Assembly: GCF_001653235.2 (NCBI RefSeq)
Contig: NC_035793.1
Span: forward strand, 248,001-312,000
Origin: Pochonia chlamydosporia 170
Lineage: Eukaryota > Ascomycota > Sordariomycetes > Hypocreales > Clavicipitaceae
Direction of reading: 5' to 3'
Length of the DNA stretch: 64,000 nt
Shown here one piece after another: positions 1-12,041 of this stretch. The position numbers and the translations under genes were made by a program. The notes under the pieces are model-generated. The model was not told where the DNA came from and did not search any database. It saw only the letters and a list, made by a program, of their open reading frames with translations. Positions within the stretch are counted from its first letter, which is position 1; each line of letters opens with the position of its first letter.

Positions 1-1
1 T

Positions 2-364
2 TCTGCGACCGGTTCAGGAACCAAAGATCATTTGTCTCAAATGCAAGTTGGGCATGGGCCATGGGCTGCAACTCCACCAAATGTTGAATCCTCCACAGAG
101 GTATCGACGAATAGTGATTCGAAGATGGTGAGGAGGGATGGCCCGGTTGCGAGTTTTGCGTCATACGTGGAGGTACTTACGTCGGGGCTTGCGCGGTATG
201 CTCAGCAACAGATGGGAATGGGAGTGATGCCTACTGATAGGATGTTTCAAGATGAGGCGAGGCGGTTGCTATATGGGACGGAAGACGCATGGGACCAAAC
301 TGCTGCTGATAATGGGGAGTGGTTGTCAGACTTTCGGAATAGACATGGATACAAAACGCCTTAG
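2..364 (+). CDS. 3' end of an unrecognised fungal protein, partial at the left edge
   Basis: The reading frame is open from base 2 to the TAG at 362-364, so this is the last exon of a gene that starts outside the window. About 120 residues are visible. The tail contains a segment reading roughly 'arginine-rich, LLYGTEDAWDQTAADN, EWLSDFRNRHG'. I recall a similar 'WNQTAADNxEWL' ending in fungal proteins annotated as zinc-finger or bZIP-type regulators, but no DNA-binding domain is visible here, so the function is left open. There is an in-frame ATG at 41, but the frame runs on upstream of it, so it is probably internal. Confidence 0.6.
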   Translation, partial: SATGSGTKDHLSQMQVGHGPWAATPPNVESSTEVSTNSDSKMVRRDGPVASFASYVEVLTSGLARYAQQQMGMGVMPTDRMFQDEARRLLYGTEDAWDQTAADNGEWLSDFRNRHGYKTP

Positions 365-914
365 TCTTCACAGGCACGTATATATTTGCAGGGTCGGTTA
401 TGTGGTATCATGAAGCAAAGGGTCCACGACGGTGAATTCTGATATTGCGTAAATACATCAATCACCGTCACAGTTTATCTATCAAAAAGAAATTGAGAAG
501 TGCAGCTATCAATTACATTAACGGGATGTTAATTGATCTGATAGTGCCAAAATTCCTTGGGGTTTGGTTCAAACGATAATGACGATACGGTTCATTGCTA
601 AGATCCATTATGACAAGTTCACTACAAATAATGTCTTCATGAGTGAGCGCAACAGGATCGACTATTCCTAGCTGTGAATTGATTCGCCATGTCCTCCTCT
701 GTGCTTAACACTGCAGAACACAGACAAATCACTCAAATATTGCTGGCCGGGGCGAACACCTTCAGGACTATTGTTCAACTTAGTTTTCACAGCGCTCAGG
801 TAACGGTCTAGACTTTGGACGAGACACATACATAATGCTGTTAGTCGACGTTCTGTCAACACAAGCAGTTTGGGCGGTTTTTTGCAACAGTCTTTATCCT
901 AGTCAAGATTCTTT
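365..914. other. Intergenic region, nothing recognised
   Basis: This is about 550 bases between the left-edge gene and the next start codon. It is moderately AT-rich and has only short, non-conserved frames. It must hold the 3' UTR of the first gene and the promoter of the next; no distinct motif stands out. Confidence 0.4.
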
Positions 915-1739
915 ATGACTACCAAGAAAAGCTTGCGTATCAGCATGACGCCCAACACGTGTCTTTCATCAGATAGCCACCCTCCGGAGTCGATCTGCTT
1001 CCCTAGCAAGCCTCAAACAGGAAATCCATCTCCTCAACCGCTCACCACTCGACCTCCTCCCACTCACCAGTCCGACTTCGTCCTCCCTGCCGGTCTTATC
1101 GCTCCCCAGCTTCCGCCGCCGGGACTTCTTCCACCCGGACTTGACGAAAGACTACGTGTCCAAAACAGCAATCACCTCGACGTGGAAGATGGAATCATAT
1201 TGAGCAACCTTCTCTATGTTCCTCAGATGGACTACACGGATTTCTTCACATACACCATCACTCAGCGGGCTATTCGCGAGCTCATCGACAAGGAGCCCAT
1301 CTTTATTCAGTTCAACGAGCTCGGAAGGTACGCCATAAGATGGGGCATCGAGCTTCGCCTGGCAGCTCTCGTGGAATGGGCCAAGCTGCGCAAGTTACTA
1401 GTTAGGCTTCTCCACGAGGAGTGGGAAAGCGCGGTTGATCCTTTGCAGTACCGACTGGGTATGTATCTCTGGCACTTTAACAGAGAGATCGACTTGATCA
1501 TGACGACGCTTAGGGACGAGGCGAAACTCCTTAGCGATAATGAAAAGGTCTACTTTCGCTATATTTGGCGGGAGATGGATCACTGGTGGATGATAAGAGC
1601 GAAAGTGGGAACGGACTTTGAGTTGTTGAACTTGTATGATCCTACGTTTTCTCATCGTCTTCAGTGCAAGTTGGATATTATCGCCAATGAGTTGCAGGCG
1701 TATGATAGGCTGGAAAGCGAGGAAACGGCAAATGGGTAA
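915..1739 (+). CDS. Hypothetical protein, proline-rich N-terminus
   Basis: This is a single uninterrupted frame of 274 residues starting with ATG at 915. Residues 20-80 are rich in Pro and Ser with several PPP runs and look disordered. Residues 90-270 look folded and mostly helical, with many Trp, Tyr, Leu and charged residues (for example YIWREMDHWWM near residue 220). No signal peptide or membrane helix is visible. I do not recognise the family. The frame length, the ordered second half and the lack of a competing frame support a real gene; an upstream or downstream exon cannot be excluded. Confidence 0.6.
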   Translation: MTTKKSLRISMTPNTCLSSDSHPPESICFPSKPQTGNPSPQPLTTRPPPTHQSDFVLPAGLIAPQLPPPGLLPPGLDERLRVQNSNHLDVEDGIILSNLLYVPQMDYTDFFTYTITQRAIRELIDKEPIFIQFNELGRYAIRWGIELRLAALVEWAKLRKLLVRLLHEEWESAVDPLQYRLGMYLWHFNREIDLIMTTLRDEAKLLSDNEKVYFRYIWREMDHWWMIRAKVGTDFELLNLYDPTFSHRLQCKLDIIANELQAYDRLESEETANG

Positions 1740-2476
1740 TGAAGAATTGGGACGAGGAGTATTCTCATTGTCAGGAGATACATGGATGTTTGTGATGAGC
1801 AAGTATGTTTGGTCGGTTTGGTTTGTTTTGGTACGAAGTAATGGCGTGCGTAGTCTTTGTTAGACAGTTAATACTAATCAGCGCAACTTGATCAGTTTAT
1901 GACTGCTTGCTAATGTGTAAAGATAATGACAGCGCTCATGTGTAGCATCAAGCGGATGTCAGATTCCACGGACGAATTGAGGGAGAAGAAAATTAATGCA
2001 CTGTGAAGCGTTGTGCTTCCAGTATAGCCCTGATGCCACTCGAAACTAGGTGAAGATCCTACCAGACGATAGTGGCAACTCTTTCCCAGATCGGGAAGGG
2101 AATTACTCACCGTTCTACGCTTTCATGTAAGAGCAGACACAAGCCAGGTGCCTTCGTTTGTATGTTCAGAGTGGCTAATAGTCATTGTGTTTTATGCCTC
2201 AAGGTGTTTTCTTAACGGTTTGTGTGGTGTTGTTGGACCGTCTCGTAAGAAATATTACGCTCAAAATTAGACGTATATGAAGGGGACATCATTGAACATC
2301 AGATGTGTACTATTTTCTGGTGGTCCATTTGATAAAACCTGGAATATAAGGCCGACGGCTCGTGGCTCTACTCGTACCTTGTCGGGTTTGTTGGGCGACG
2401 ACACCTCAACTTGGGATGTTGTCCTGTACCCGACCTTTGCTACTTTGTTGCAGCCTCAGTCTTCTCCCATTCTACC
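1740..2476. other. Intergenic region, nothing recognised
   Basis: About 740 bases between the hypothetical gene and the broken kinase gene. Only short frames occur on both strands and none resembles a known protein. No repeat or terminal inverted repeat was seen. Confidence 0.35.
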
Positions 2477-4001
2477 ATGGCCTCAACAAGGCTGAGAATT
2501 TTCCGCGGATCAGCATTGCAGCCCGTTGTCAGACCTTTTAGGATAACAGAGACACTTCGTCCTGAGTCCAAGTGCCGTACAATGTCGAGAGGCGTGGTAC
2601 CTGATGCCCCAGTCCTGCTGCCCACGTTAACGCCGATTGAGGAGGAGGAATTGCCCGGCTATGTCGCCGAAGATTACTATCCGACGTGAATAGGACAAGT
2701 ATTCCAATCTCGATATCGCGTACTCTGTAAACTGGGTCAGGGTACTGGGTCGACTGTGTGTGTCGAAAGATCTTTGGTATGTTGCGCCAGAGACCTGGAA
2801 TGAGCAATGCTGGTACTAATTAGACATAGCCATGATCAATATCGCGGACTGAAAATTTGCACAACTTCCAAGAATGGCCGTCTCTTACAGCAGGCCAAGA
2901 ATGAAATCGCAGTTCTGAAGTATCTCAAGTCAGCCCCGGTTCAGCAACATCCAGGCAAACGCTTTGTTCGAATAGTCTTGGACTCATTTGAAGCTTCTGG
3001 ATCCACGGGTCTACATACCTGTCTGGTATATGAACCACTAGGGATGACATTCACGGAGCTGCGAAATCTCCTACCTGAAGGAAGAATCGCTAATCGCATG
3101 CTACAGAGTGCCTTACAGATACTCCTTGTGGCCTTGGATTACCTACACAAGAATAACGTGGTTCATACCGGTAAGAAAGACTTTTTCCACGAAGAAGGTT
3201 AGAGACAGAGCCCACTGATATCGAACATTATGTAGACATTTCCCCAAACAATATTCTTTGTGGTGTTAAGAATCTGTCGCCCTTTGCAGAGCTTGAAAAA
3301 GCGGAGCGATTGCACCCAGTTTGCCCGCAAAGTACTCAGCGATAGAACGATTTACCTCTCACGGCAAACACCCATGACAGAAGGCGAGCCTGTCATCTCG
3401 GATCTCGGATCTGCGAGGTTCGGGCAAGATCAGTACCAAGGAGGTATCATGCCACTAGTGTACCGCGCTCCGGAAGTAATTCTGGGCATGAAGTGGTCAT
3501 CCAAGGTGGATATATGGTCAATAGGTGTCATGGTGAGCTCTATGGCTCATAAGTCGTGGATATTTGCTTACTTTGATGATTAGGTGTGGGATTTGTTTGA
3601 AGGACAACGGCTATTCATGAGCAAAAAGGGCGGTGCTCTGAACGATGAACAGCATCTTGCCGAGATTGTGTCACTGATCGGCCCCCCTCCCCGCGAGTTC
3701 TTGCAACAAAGCGAAAAGTGTGCTACCTACTTCGACGACTCTGGTAAGAATGCCTCGTGACTGCGTAGGATCTTGCTATCGGTCCGTGACTAAAGGCTTA
3801 GCAGGCAACAGGCTGGGATCTATTCCAATCCCAAATTCGTCTCTTGAAGAACGTGTAACACATTTGGAAGGTGATGACAAACAGCTGATGCTTGGTTTTG
3901 CCCGCCGAATCTTGCGCTGGCTTCCAGACGAACGGCCAATAGCTGAGGAACTGGCATTTGATGACTGGTTGATGCAACGATATACGGAATCAAAGCCATA
4001 G
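2477..4001 (+). pseudogene. Broken SRPK-type (SR-protein kinase-like) protein kinase
   Basis: The stretch carries, in order, almost every landmark of the fungal SRPK-like kinase family: an acidic EEEELPGYVAEDYYP leader; IGQVFQSRYRVLCKLGQGTGST (glycine-rich loop); VVHTDISPNNIL (catalytic loop, Asp present); VISDLGSARFG (DFG-like); YRAPEVILG; DIWSIGVM; and a C-terminal RWLPDERP segment ending at 4001. Conventional introns fit near 2776-2830, 3170-3237, 3532-3584 and 3743-3803. The frame is nevertheless broken. An in-frame TGA at 2686-2688 sits where the family normally has Arg, which fits a CGA to TGA change. The frame must shift in the TG run near 2755-2761 to keep the glycine-loop region in register, and it shifts again near 3290-3325 between NNILCGVKN and ARKVLSDRTIYL. 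These three lesions make a full kinase unlikely. Non-standard splicing around them is possible but less likely. Confidence 0.7.
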
Positions 4002-4908
4002 CGGCATCGACCCTGAACACAGGGGGCAAGTCAGATACATGGATAATTATTTGCGTAGGGGTCGTACTAGACTTCTCGCCTCTGGTCAGCCATGAGAAGA
4101 GAAATGAGCCAGCACGAGGCTCAGAAATGGAAGTGTGGATGGTACTGACTTCAAACCCAGATCGTACCGTTGACCTAATTGACGGCTGATAGCTCCAAAC
4201 ACTCTGCAGAAAGCATCATCGACACGTAGTGAATTGCAAAGACGACCGGATTTTGAACCGTGTCCGCGGTTGCTAGCTGAGTCGATCGTTTGCTGTTGAG
4301 TCACACAAATCGGTTTGGAGTCTGGACATGGTGTCAACGAGATCGGAGCCGCCGTTCGTTTGTCAAGCAGCAACAAAAGTAAGAGTAGATCTACCGCCGC
4401 GAGTAAAAACGATTATGAATCTATTTTCGTCATGGCCAATATTGTCGAAGTTTAGTGCATGATTAAGGCCATATATCTAGGCAGTTAAATATGAATTATG
4501 GCCATTCACTGCAAACTAGACCGGACAATAGAAGTGAACATTGAAGGAGAAGAAACGAATCCTAGGCTGGTGACTCTGGTCGCTGCCTCAGGAGTCAGGC
4601 TGGAGTTCAATGTTAAGTAGGATGACATGACGGTGTCAGCATTTGCTCGTCTGTATCAAGCAGTGAATGTCTGGTGAATTGTCATTGTCTGGTAGTCACC
4701 ATTAGGCGGCAAGGTAATGCCTGGTCTTGCTGGCAGCTGTTGAGCACCTCCTTCCTTGTTTGCACATCGCCATCTCTTTCAAGTTTCTTTCCCCCCGTGC
4801 CCCCTCCCAACCCTGGAGCAAATCATCAAACTTTCTTTCGCGCCTAACGACCACCCGCCCTCCTCAAATCTCTCTATCCCAGCGCCTTGACCTTCCGCGA
4901 TTTCGAAC
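4002..4908. other. Intergenic region, presumed promoter of the Dicer gene
   Basis: About 900 bases separate the kinase relic from the Dicer start codon. The last 150 bases before 4909 are pyrimidine-rich (CT-rich, with CCCCC and TCTCTC runs), as is common upstream of fungal start codons. Frames on the minus strand do not resemble any protein I know. Confidence 0.4.
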
Positions 4909-7900
4909 ATGACCCAGGAACTGGAGTCCATGGTGGCCCCTGAGGCCCAGAACCCAGTTGAAATTTCGTCCCTCCTAGTCCATTCCTCAAAATCGACCGA
5001 GGATAGAGATCGGCACGCAACAAATTCAAAAGAAGAGGAAAGTTACCAAAGCGATACTAGTGATGACATGGAGTGGTATCGACTGGAAAGCAAACCTGAT
5101 AAGCCTCCAAAGCAGGCAGCCTGCCAAAACTCCCAACATTCTGCCTTCATGTCTTGGGTCGCGGATACGAATCGCGAGCCTCTGCCGTCGACACACTCAT
5201 ACAAATCTGACATTGAAGCTCTCTCGGAAGATCAAACATCTGCAGCAACACCCCCAAAAATTATACACTCCCCGCGACAATATCAACTCGACCTCTTTGA
5301 GCGTGCGAAGCAGCAAAATACCATAGTTGTTCTTGACACAGGGCTAGGGAAGACACTCATTGCTGCCCTGTTGCTTCAGCATACTATAAATCTTGAGCTG
5401 GAAAGAAGAAGTCGAGGTCAGGCAAAGAAATTTGCCTTCTTTCTAGTTGACAAAGTTGCCCTATGTATACAGCAACATCGATTTCTGGAGCGTAATCTCG
5501 AATATCCTATGGGCCAAATATTTGGAGACAGCCCTGGTATTAAGAAGCAGCAAACATGGGAAAACCAAGTTGACCAGAATATGGCTATTGTTTGTACGGC
5601 GCAGATCCTCTTGGATCTCCTGGGAAGTGGTATTATTCGAATGAATCAGATCAATTTGCTTATTTTTGACGAAGCTCATCATACCAAGAAGAACCATCCC
5701 TATGCTACCATAATGCGGGAGCACTATATGCAAATGAAAATAGACCGCCCTCGCATTCTGGGCATGACTGCTTCTCCTGTCGATGCGAAGACGAAGGACT
5801 TCCAAGCGGCGGCATTTGAGCTGGAAGCAGCACTCTGTAGCAGAATTGCTACTATATCTAACGAAGCATTGAGTCAATGCTTGCAGAAAAAGCAACAAAT
5901 CGAGCGTGTTGAACATTTTGCCCCTCTGGCGAGCCTGGAGGATGCGGAAACTGTCCTCTGTCGCGAACTGTCAAACTTGCAGCTCACAAGTCCAAGCCTC
6001 CAGAAGCATATAGATATAGCCAAGGATGTAGCATCCATCATCGGGCCGTGGGCAGCAGATCAATACTGGAAATTATTTTTGAAGAGTCAAAGAGCATCAC
6101 TGGTAATGCACGAACTTGATGCGGCTGACGTGCATATTTCTGGAGAAGAAGAGGCGTATCATGAACTGGGATCTCAGCTGGACGATATGACGCTTCTCAA
6201 GATTCGAAAGATCGTCAATGCTCACTTTCAGAGGGAGCAGGCCAGCAATATTGGAAGACGCGACAACGACTTCTCCACCAAAGTCCAGACTCTTCACGGA
6301 ATTCTGTGTAATGAATTTGCAGCCAATCAATCAACACGGTGTATCGTGTTTGTGCAAAAGAGATACATCGCGTATCTCTTATCTGAAACGTTTCGACACT
6401 CTGCTTTGCGCATCCCCAAAGTGGAAACGGACTTTTTGGTATGTCCTATAATCCGCAGCACCTAGGTTATTATAGAGTGATTTGGCCTTTTCTAACATTC
6501 TCGCAGGTTGGGTCACAGTGTCCCTCCTCTTCCATTGTGGCGATGTCCATAAGCGCCCAAACCATAGCCTTGAATCGATTTAGTCACGGGCAGACGAAGT
6601 GCATTTTTGCCACACAAGTTGCAGAAGAGGGGATCGACGTCAAAGACTGCGACCTCATAATTCGATTTGATATGTATGATTCGGCAATTCAATACATTCA
6701 ATCCAAAGGAAGGGCAAGGCATGAGAAGTCAACTTATATAAGCATGGTCGAAGAGGGAAATGTACAGGATCACCGCAGAATCATGCAAACAAAGAGAGAT
6801 ATGAACGCGTTGCGTGTATTCTGCTCTTCTCTACCTTCTGATAGGAAAGTGGAAGACGCAGACGAGGCTGAAAATCTGACCGAGCAAGAGGCCAAGAAGC
6901 ATATTATCTTTGAAGTTCCCGAAACAGGAGCTCGGCTGACATTCACTTCCAGTCGACAAGTTCTGGCCAAGTTTGTTTCTGCTGTTTGCAACAGCGCAGA
7001 TGCTCATCCAGAATACGTTACTATACCCAGTGGGAATAAGTTTATCACCACAATTCTCCTACCCGACGCATGTCCTGTGAAGACCTTCATCGGTACTCCT
7101 CAGCGAAATAAAACTCTTGCACGTGGTTCAGCCGCATTCAAAGCATGCATTGAGCTACTCAACCGCAAATATGTTAATGGGCACCTCCAGCCCATATATC
7201 AGAAAGTCGTACACAAGATGCGGAACGCGAGGCTGGCTATCAGTGACAAAAAGAGGTCGGAGTATGGTATGAGGGACAAACCTAGCATATTTTCAGGACC
7301 ATTTGGCACAACCACAGGAATGTTTATGGCCACCTTGGCCATTGAAGGGCTGTGTCCTACAGGAAGAAGAGGACGGCCGCTTTACATTCTAACACGTTCG
7401 GCTTTGCCAGCAATTGCACCGGTACATCTCTACATAGACGGAAGTATTCGCTCAGTAGCCAGGCAGATACAACACAGAGAGCCGCTGGCTGTGACTGAGA
7501 ATCAGATTAGATCCCTAACCAACTTTACACTCACGTTATTTAGTGACGTGTTCAGCAAGGCTTATGAAAACGACCAAGGAAACATTCCTTACTTTCTAGC
7601 ACCATCTACAACACAGCGAGACAACAGTTGTACGAACGAAGTGGAATTTCAGTTCAGTGAGAATGCCTGTGCCCAGCCGGCGATGATTGATTGGAACCTC
7701 ATGGAAACCGTGGGTATCGATGAGATACCAGTTAGCACTATTTGCACTTCACCGCATAATTTCGAAAAAAGATTTGTTTTTGACCCCTGGGATGGGTCCC
7801 GAAAGTTTTTCACCAGTATAGTGAACAAGGAGTACCGCCCTTTTGATCCAGTTCCATCAGATGCACCGGTGCCAAAGAGCCGTAGTTATCAACGAGTAGA

Positions 7901-9639
7901 GCAAAACATTGCGGAATACAGCAACAGTTTGACATTACCATCTCGACAAAGGGTGACTTGGAACTCAGAGCAGCCAGTTTTTGATGCTGAGCTACTCCCC
8001 CTGCGGAGAGACTTGTTCCGCGAGCCGCAGCACGGGGATGTCGCTTCTTCTAGGAGCTGCTGCATTATTTTAGAGCCGTTGACCATATCCACGGTAGGAG
8101 AAGTTGCTTCCCTGTAACTGATTCAGTTCTTGCACTCACAGTTTCTAGATACCTATCGACATTGTCGTCACGGCTCTGACTTTGCCAGTCATCATGCACC
8201 GTATTGAGTCAACAGCCATTGCGATGGATGCTTGTCAGCTTGTTGACTTGTCGGTTGAGCCTCCGTTGGCCCTCGAGGCACTCACACAGACCGATGAAGG
8301 CGCCGACACGGAAGACAACCAAAACTATGAGCGACTGGAATTTCTAGGAGATTCCTTTTTGAAAATGGCCACAACAATATCGTTATTTACACTCCTTCCA
8401 GATGAGAATGAGGCTGGATATCACGTTCAACGTATGCTTATGGTATGCAACCAAAACCTTTTTAACCACGCACTGCACAGGGGAATGCAGGAATATGTAC
8501 GATCCAAGACTTTCGATCGGCGTACTTGGTACCCAGACCTCAAGCTGCTCAAAGGAAAAGCTGCTAAACCAGTCAATACGCACAGTTTGTCGGACAAAGC
8601 CGTTGCAGATGTTTGTGAGGCACTCATTGGTGCTGCATATATGTCACAACCGGAGGGGGTAATGGACTTAGCGGTGAAGGCCGTTACCAAAATGGTAAGA
8701 AGTAAATATCATAAAATGGAAAGGTTCAGTGACTATTACGGCATACATGTCACCCCGGACTGGCAAAGAGCAACTCCAACCGCGAGTGAACGGTTTGCAG
8801 CCGATATGATTGAGAAACGCATTGGCTACAGATTCAACTCTCCCGGTTTACTTCGAAGCGCATTTAAGCATCCGTCATACCCCTTTCACCCAGACATTCC
8901 AAACTATCAAAGGCTTGAATTTCTGGGTGATGCTCTTCTCGACGTCGCCATTGTGGACTTCTTATTTCGGCGCTACCCACAGGCTGATCCGCAGTGGCTC
9001 ACAGAACACAAGATGGCGATGGCTTCAAATCATTTTTACTCTTGTCTCTGCGTAGAGTTAGGACTGCACAGACACTTACTAACAACAAACTCTTCTATGA
9101 TGGGGCATATGGCCGCTTTTGTCGAGAGCGTTGACAAGGCCAAGACCAGGGCCACAGAACCAGGGGACAAGGTGCCGCGATCCAACTTCTGGCTCGATGT
9201 AGAGCACCCTCCGAAGGCACTCTCGGACATATTGGAAGCGGTTGTGGGAGCCATGTTCGAAGATTCAAAGTACGACTATGACACTGTCCGCCGATTTTTC
9301 AGCACGTTCATCTCTCCATACTTCCAGGACATGTCGCTATACGACACGTATACTGCGGACCACCCCGTTTCTAAGCTCACCAAACTTATGCAAGACACAT
9401 TTTGCTGTCGATCTTGGCGATTATGTGTGTCGGCTGTGCCTTGTGGTGTTGAGGAAGGGGCTGCTGCTGTCACAAACGACAATGTGGTTTGCGCGCTGAT
9501 GATACATAAACGAAAAGCAGTACATAGCGTACGAGCGAGTGGAAAGTATGCAAAAGTGGATGTTGCAATGATGGCATTGAGGCAGTTCGGGGATCTGGAC
9601 AAGGACAAGTTTCGGTCTATGATGGGCTGTGACTGCTGA
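4909..9639 (+). CDS. dcl1: Dicer-like protein 1 (RNase III/helicase)
   Basis: This gene encodes an enzyme that cuts double-stranded RNA into small RNAs for RNA silencing (quelling and antiviral defence in fungi). Exons are 4909-6438, 6507-8093 and 8149-9639, giving 1535 residues, the usual length for fungal Dicers. Domains in order: DExD/H helicase with Walker A TGLGKT (145-149) and DEAH box (254-257); helicase C with ATQVAEEGIDV and QSKGRARH; a Dicer dimerisation region; RNase IIIa with ERLEFLGDSFLK (around 1100-1111) and KAVADVCEALIGAAY; RNase IIIb with QRLEFLGDALLD (around 1294-1304), TEHKMAMASN and KALSDILEAVVGA; and a C-terminal dsRNA-binding-like region ending in CDC. Both catalytic acidic sets are present. 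The wording of the helicase and RNase IIIb motifs fits DCL1 better than DCL2. Both introns are short with normal borders, and the gene looks intact. Walker A has Leu where most fungal Dicers have Ser (TGSGKT), which the P-loop pattern tolerates. Confidence 0.95.
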
Positions 9640-10364
9640 GAGGATTTAACTACGCTATGGTGTGCAGGATGGGGTGTGATGGGCCAGTCGAGGATTAAAA
9701 GGCTAAGTGCACATACATATGGCAATCGGAGAATTAGCGATACAAGGTAGCTTGGCTCTAAATTTGAATGCAATTTATAAGAAAGGTCAGCGAGGGTTGG
9801 GGTGCCGCCAATGGTCGTCATGGTGGCCTTCAGCCGACTGTCATCGTTGTCTCTCATGAACAGTAACATCACTCAACGAACTCGATATTCTCCAAACATA
9901 TTGCAAAACAATTGACTTGCGTTTACTACTGGTTGCTGCTTTCTAACAAATATAGATCTATACTCCGTATAGGAATCAGTACCTGCGAGTCAGCTCCTAG
10001 AGTTGTTTGCGATGCATTATGTCACTTTTATGGCCAGCGATGGGCACACAACTCGCCAATTTCACAATAACCCACAGAAACAGGGTAGACCTGCCAGCTT
10101 AAGGCTCAATGGATTAATAATTTCTCACATGCACAGGCAGGGAGCACCACCCAGTGTGATTTTTGGTTCCCTTCGGCAACAGCTGGATCCTGCGGCCCGG
10201 CAATTGTTCCGTTATTGCCGGCGCTCATTCAGGTCGTTCGATCCCCAACATACACATCCGGCCATCCGGCCATCCGGCCATCCACCCAACATCATCGCCT
10301 GCCCCTGATTTGAAGTCAATCTTTAGCTGCTTACCGCAGTACCCATCAGCCAGTGGCGTCAACT
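9640..10364. other. Intergenic region between Dicer and desaturase
   Basis: About 725 bases holding the Dicer 3' UTR and the desaturase promoter. Apart from the short 8-base tandem repeat at 10255-10283, nothing structured was seen. Confidence 0.4.
10255..10283. repeat. Short tandem repeat, 8-base unit, about 3.6 copies
   Basis: The unit CATCCGGC is repeated three times perfectly with a partial fourth copy. It lies about 80 bases upstream of the desaturase start codon, so it is probably in the 5' leader or core promoter. It may be just a microsatellite, although CCGG-containing units could also bind a zinc-cluster regulator. Confidence 0.8.
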
Positions 10365-12041
10365 ATGTCACACAAAAATCGATGGTGGTCTCGACGCGAA
10401 ATCGAAGGATTGATAGCAGATGGGCGAAAGATCATCATATTGGGTGGCCAGGTACTGAAAGTCGACACATGGCTACCATATCACCCAGGCGGAGATAAAT
10501 CAATATTGCACATGATTGGTCGGGATGCCACGGATGAAGTCTCGGCATTTCACTCCAAGGAAGCACAGGACTATATGCAGAAGTATGTGATAGGAGTAGT
10601 AGACGAACCATGGGAAAATTTCTTGCCTCCGATACAGGGAGGAACATTCAGAACGCTGGCATCAAAAGACGACGACGACGAAACGCTATCTTCTGACGAA
10701 GATGTCAACTCATCTGGAAAATCGACGCCACCATCTCCAGTGTTCGAAGCCGAAGAGAAGGCAGGCTCGGCTCGTCAGAGGCGCACGGGCACGGGCACGG
10801 ACACACCAGTTTCGCGAGCTTCGTCATTATTCTCATCAGAACATGAGCAAGAGCATTCCAAATTTACTGAAGCTTCAGTAGCCCACGCGATATCATCAGA
10901 CATCTCAAATTACCCTCGGCTCGATAAAAAGTCGCAAGCTGATGTTGTCTCAAAGTACCGCCAGCTCGATGAAAGACTGCACACCGAAGGACTCTTCGAC
11001 TGCCCATATAGCTGTTACGCCGTCGAGTTCGGCCGATACTTGGTTCTTTTTGCCCTTTTCAGGACGTTTCTCCATTATGAGTACTACATTCTCTCGAGCC
11101 TATGTCTCGGGCTACTCTGGCATCTGCTTGCCTTTACCGTTCACGACGCTGGCCATTTAAGCATAACACATGGATTTCACACAGACAGCTGTATTGGAAT
11201 GTTTGTTGCGGCTTTCCTTGGTGGGCTTTCGGTTGGTTGGTGGAAGCGGAACCACAATGTGCATCACATAGTGACAAACTCTCCTGAGCACGATCCAGAC
11301 ATCCAGCATATGCCCTTTTTCGCCATCTCTTCCCGCTTCTTTGATTCCTTGCGCTCGACCTACTATGATCGCGTCATGAAATTTGACATCGTATCACGGG
11401 TCCTTATCAAATACCAGCATTACCTCTACTACCCCCTGCTCATGATGGGTCGTTTCAACCTGTACCGCCTAGCATGGTCATACCTCTTAGATCCGGCGCA
11501 AGCACCACGTAAAGGTCCAGCGTGGTGGCATCGCTACGTTGAAATGGCTGGCCAGGTGGTTTTCTGGTACTGGTTCGGTTACCGAACGCTATACCTCTCG
11601 ATCCCGACGTGGTCATCCCGTGTCGCATTTCTGTTCGTTTCGCACATGGTCACTGGGGGGTTGCATGTGCAACTCACGCTCAGCCACTTCGCCATGTCTA
11701 GCGCCCATCTGGGCGTTCACGAGTCATTTGCCCAGAAGATGATACGGACGACTATGGATGTTGATTGCCCGCCTTGGTTGGACTTCGTGCATGGCGGTCT
11801 CAATTTCCAAGTTGTGCATCATTTGTTCCCTCGCCTCCCGAGGCACAACTTGCGTCGGGCGCAGAAGCACGTGAAAGAGTTCTGCGACGATGTTGGAATT
11901 CCATACGTGATATTCACATTTACACATGGCAACAAGGAAGTCATTAGCAGACTTGGCGAGGTCGCCGATCAAGTGAAGTTGTGGGAGGAATGCAGAAAGG
12001 TTGCTGCAAAGGATCTGGTTGAAGGTCGCCATTGCCATTGA
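10365..12041 (+). CDS. Sphingolipid delta-8 desaturase with N-terminal cytochrome b5 domain
   Basis: This front-end desaturase is expected to introduce a delta-8 double bond into the long-chain base of fungal glucosylceramides, acting in the ER membrane. It is 558 residues from the ATG at 10365; the frame is also open upstream but there is no earlier ATG. The N-terminus is a cytochrome b5 domain with the haem motif HPGG (40-43). A Ser/Asp/Glu-rich linker follows (about 95-180). The desaturase part has the three histidine boxes HDAGH (260-264), HNVHH (297-301) and QVVHH (482-486); the Gln in the third box is typical of front-end desaturases. Several hydrophobic segments lie between them. No intron is needed. 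The linker contains a small GGGCAC tandem repeat (about 10785-10800). Confidence 0.9.
   Translation: MSHKNRWWSRREIEGLIADGRKIIILGGQVLKVDTWLPYHPGGDKSILHMIGRDATDEVSAFHSKEAQDYMQKYVIGVVDEPWENFLPPIQGGTFRTLASKDDDDETLSSDEDVNSSGKSTPPSPVFEAEEKAGSARQRRTGTGTDTPVSRASSLFSSEHEQEHSKFTEASVAHAISSDISNYPRLDKKSQADVVSKYRQLDERLHTEGLFDCPYSCYAVEFGRYLVLFALFRTFLHYEYYILSSLCLGLLWHLLAFTVHDAGHLSITHGFHTDSCIGMFVAAFLGGLSVGWWKRNHNVHHIVTNSPEHDPDIQHMPFFAISSRFFDSLRSTYYDRVMKFDIVSRVLIKYQHYLYYPLLMMGRFNLYRLAWSYLLDPAQAPRKGPAWWHRYVEMAGQVVFWYWFGYRTLYLSIPTWSSRVAFLFVSHMVTGGLHVQLTLSHFAMSSAHLGVHESFAQKMIRTTMDVDCPPWLDFVHGGLNFQVVHHLFPRLPRHNLRRAQKHVKEFCDDVGIPYVIFTFTHGNKEVISRLGEVADQVKLWEECRKVAAKDLVEGRHCH

Noticed and set aside
9276..9872. A 198-codon minus-strand frame over the Dicer 3' end
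   Set aside because: It lies almost wholly antisense to the clearly conserved RNase III and dsRNA-binding part of Dicer, so it is a shadow frame.
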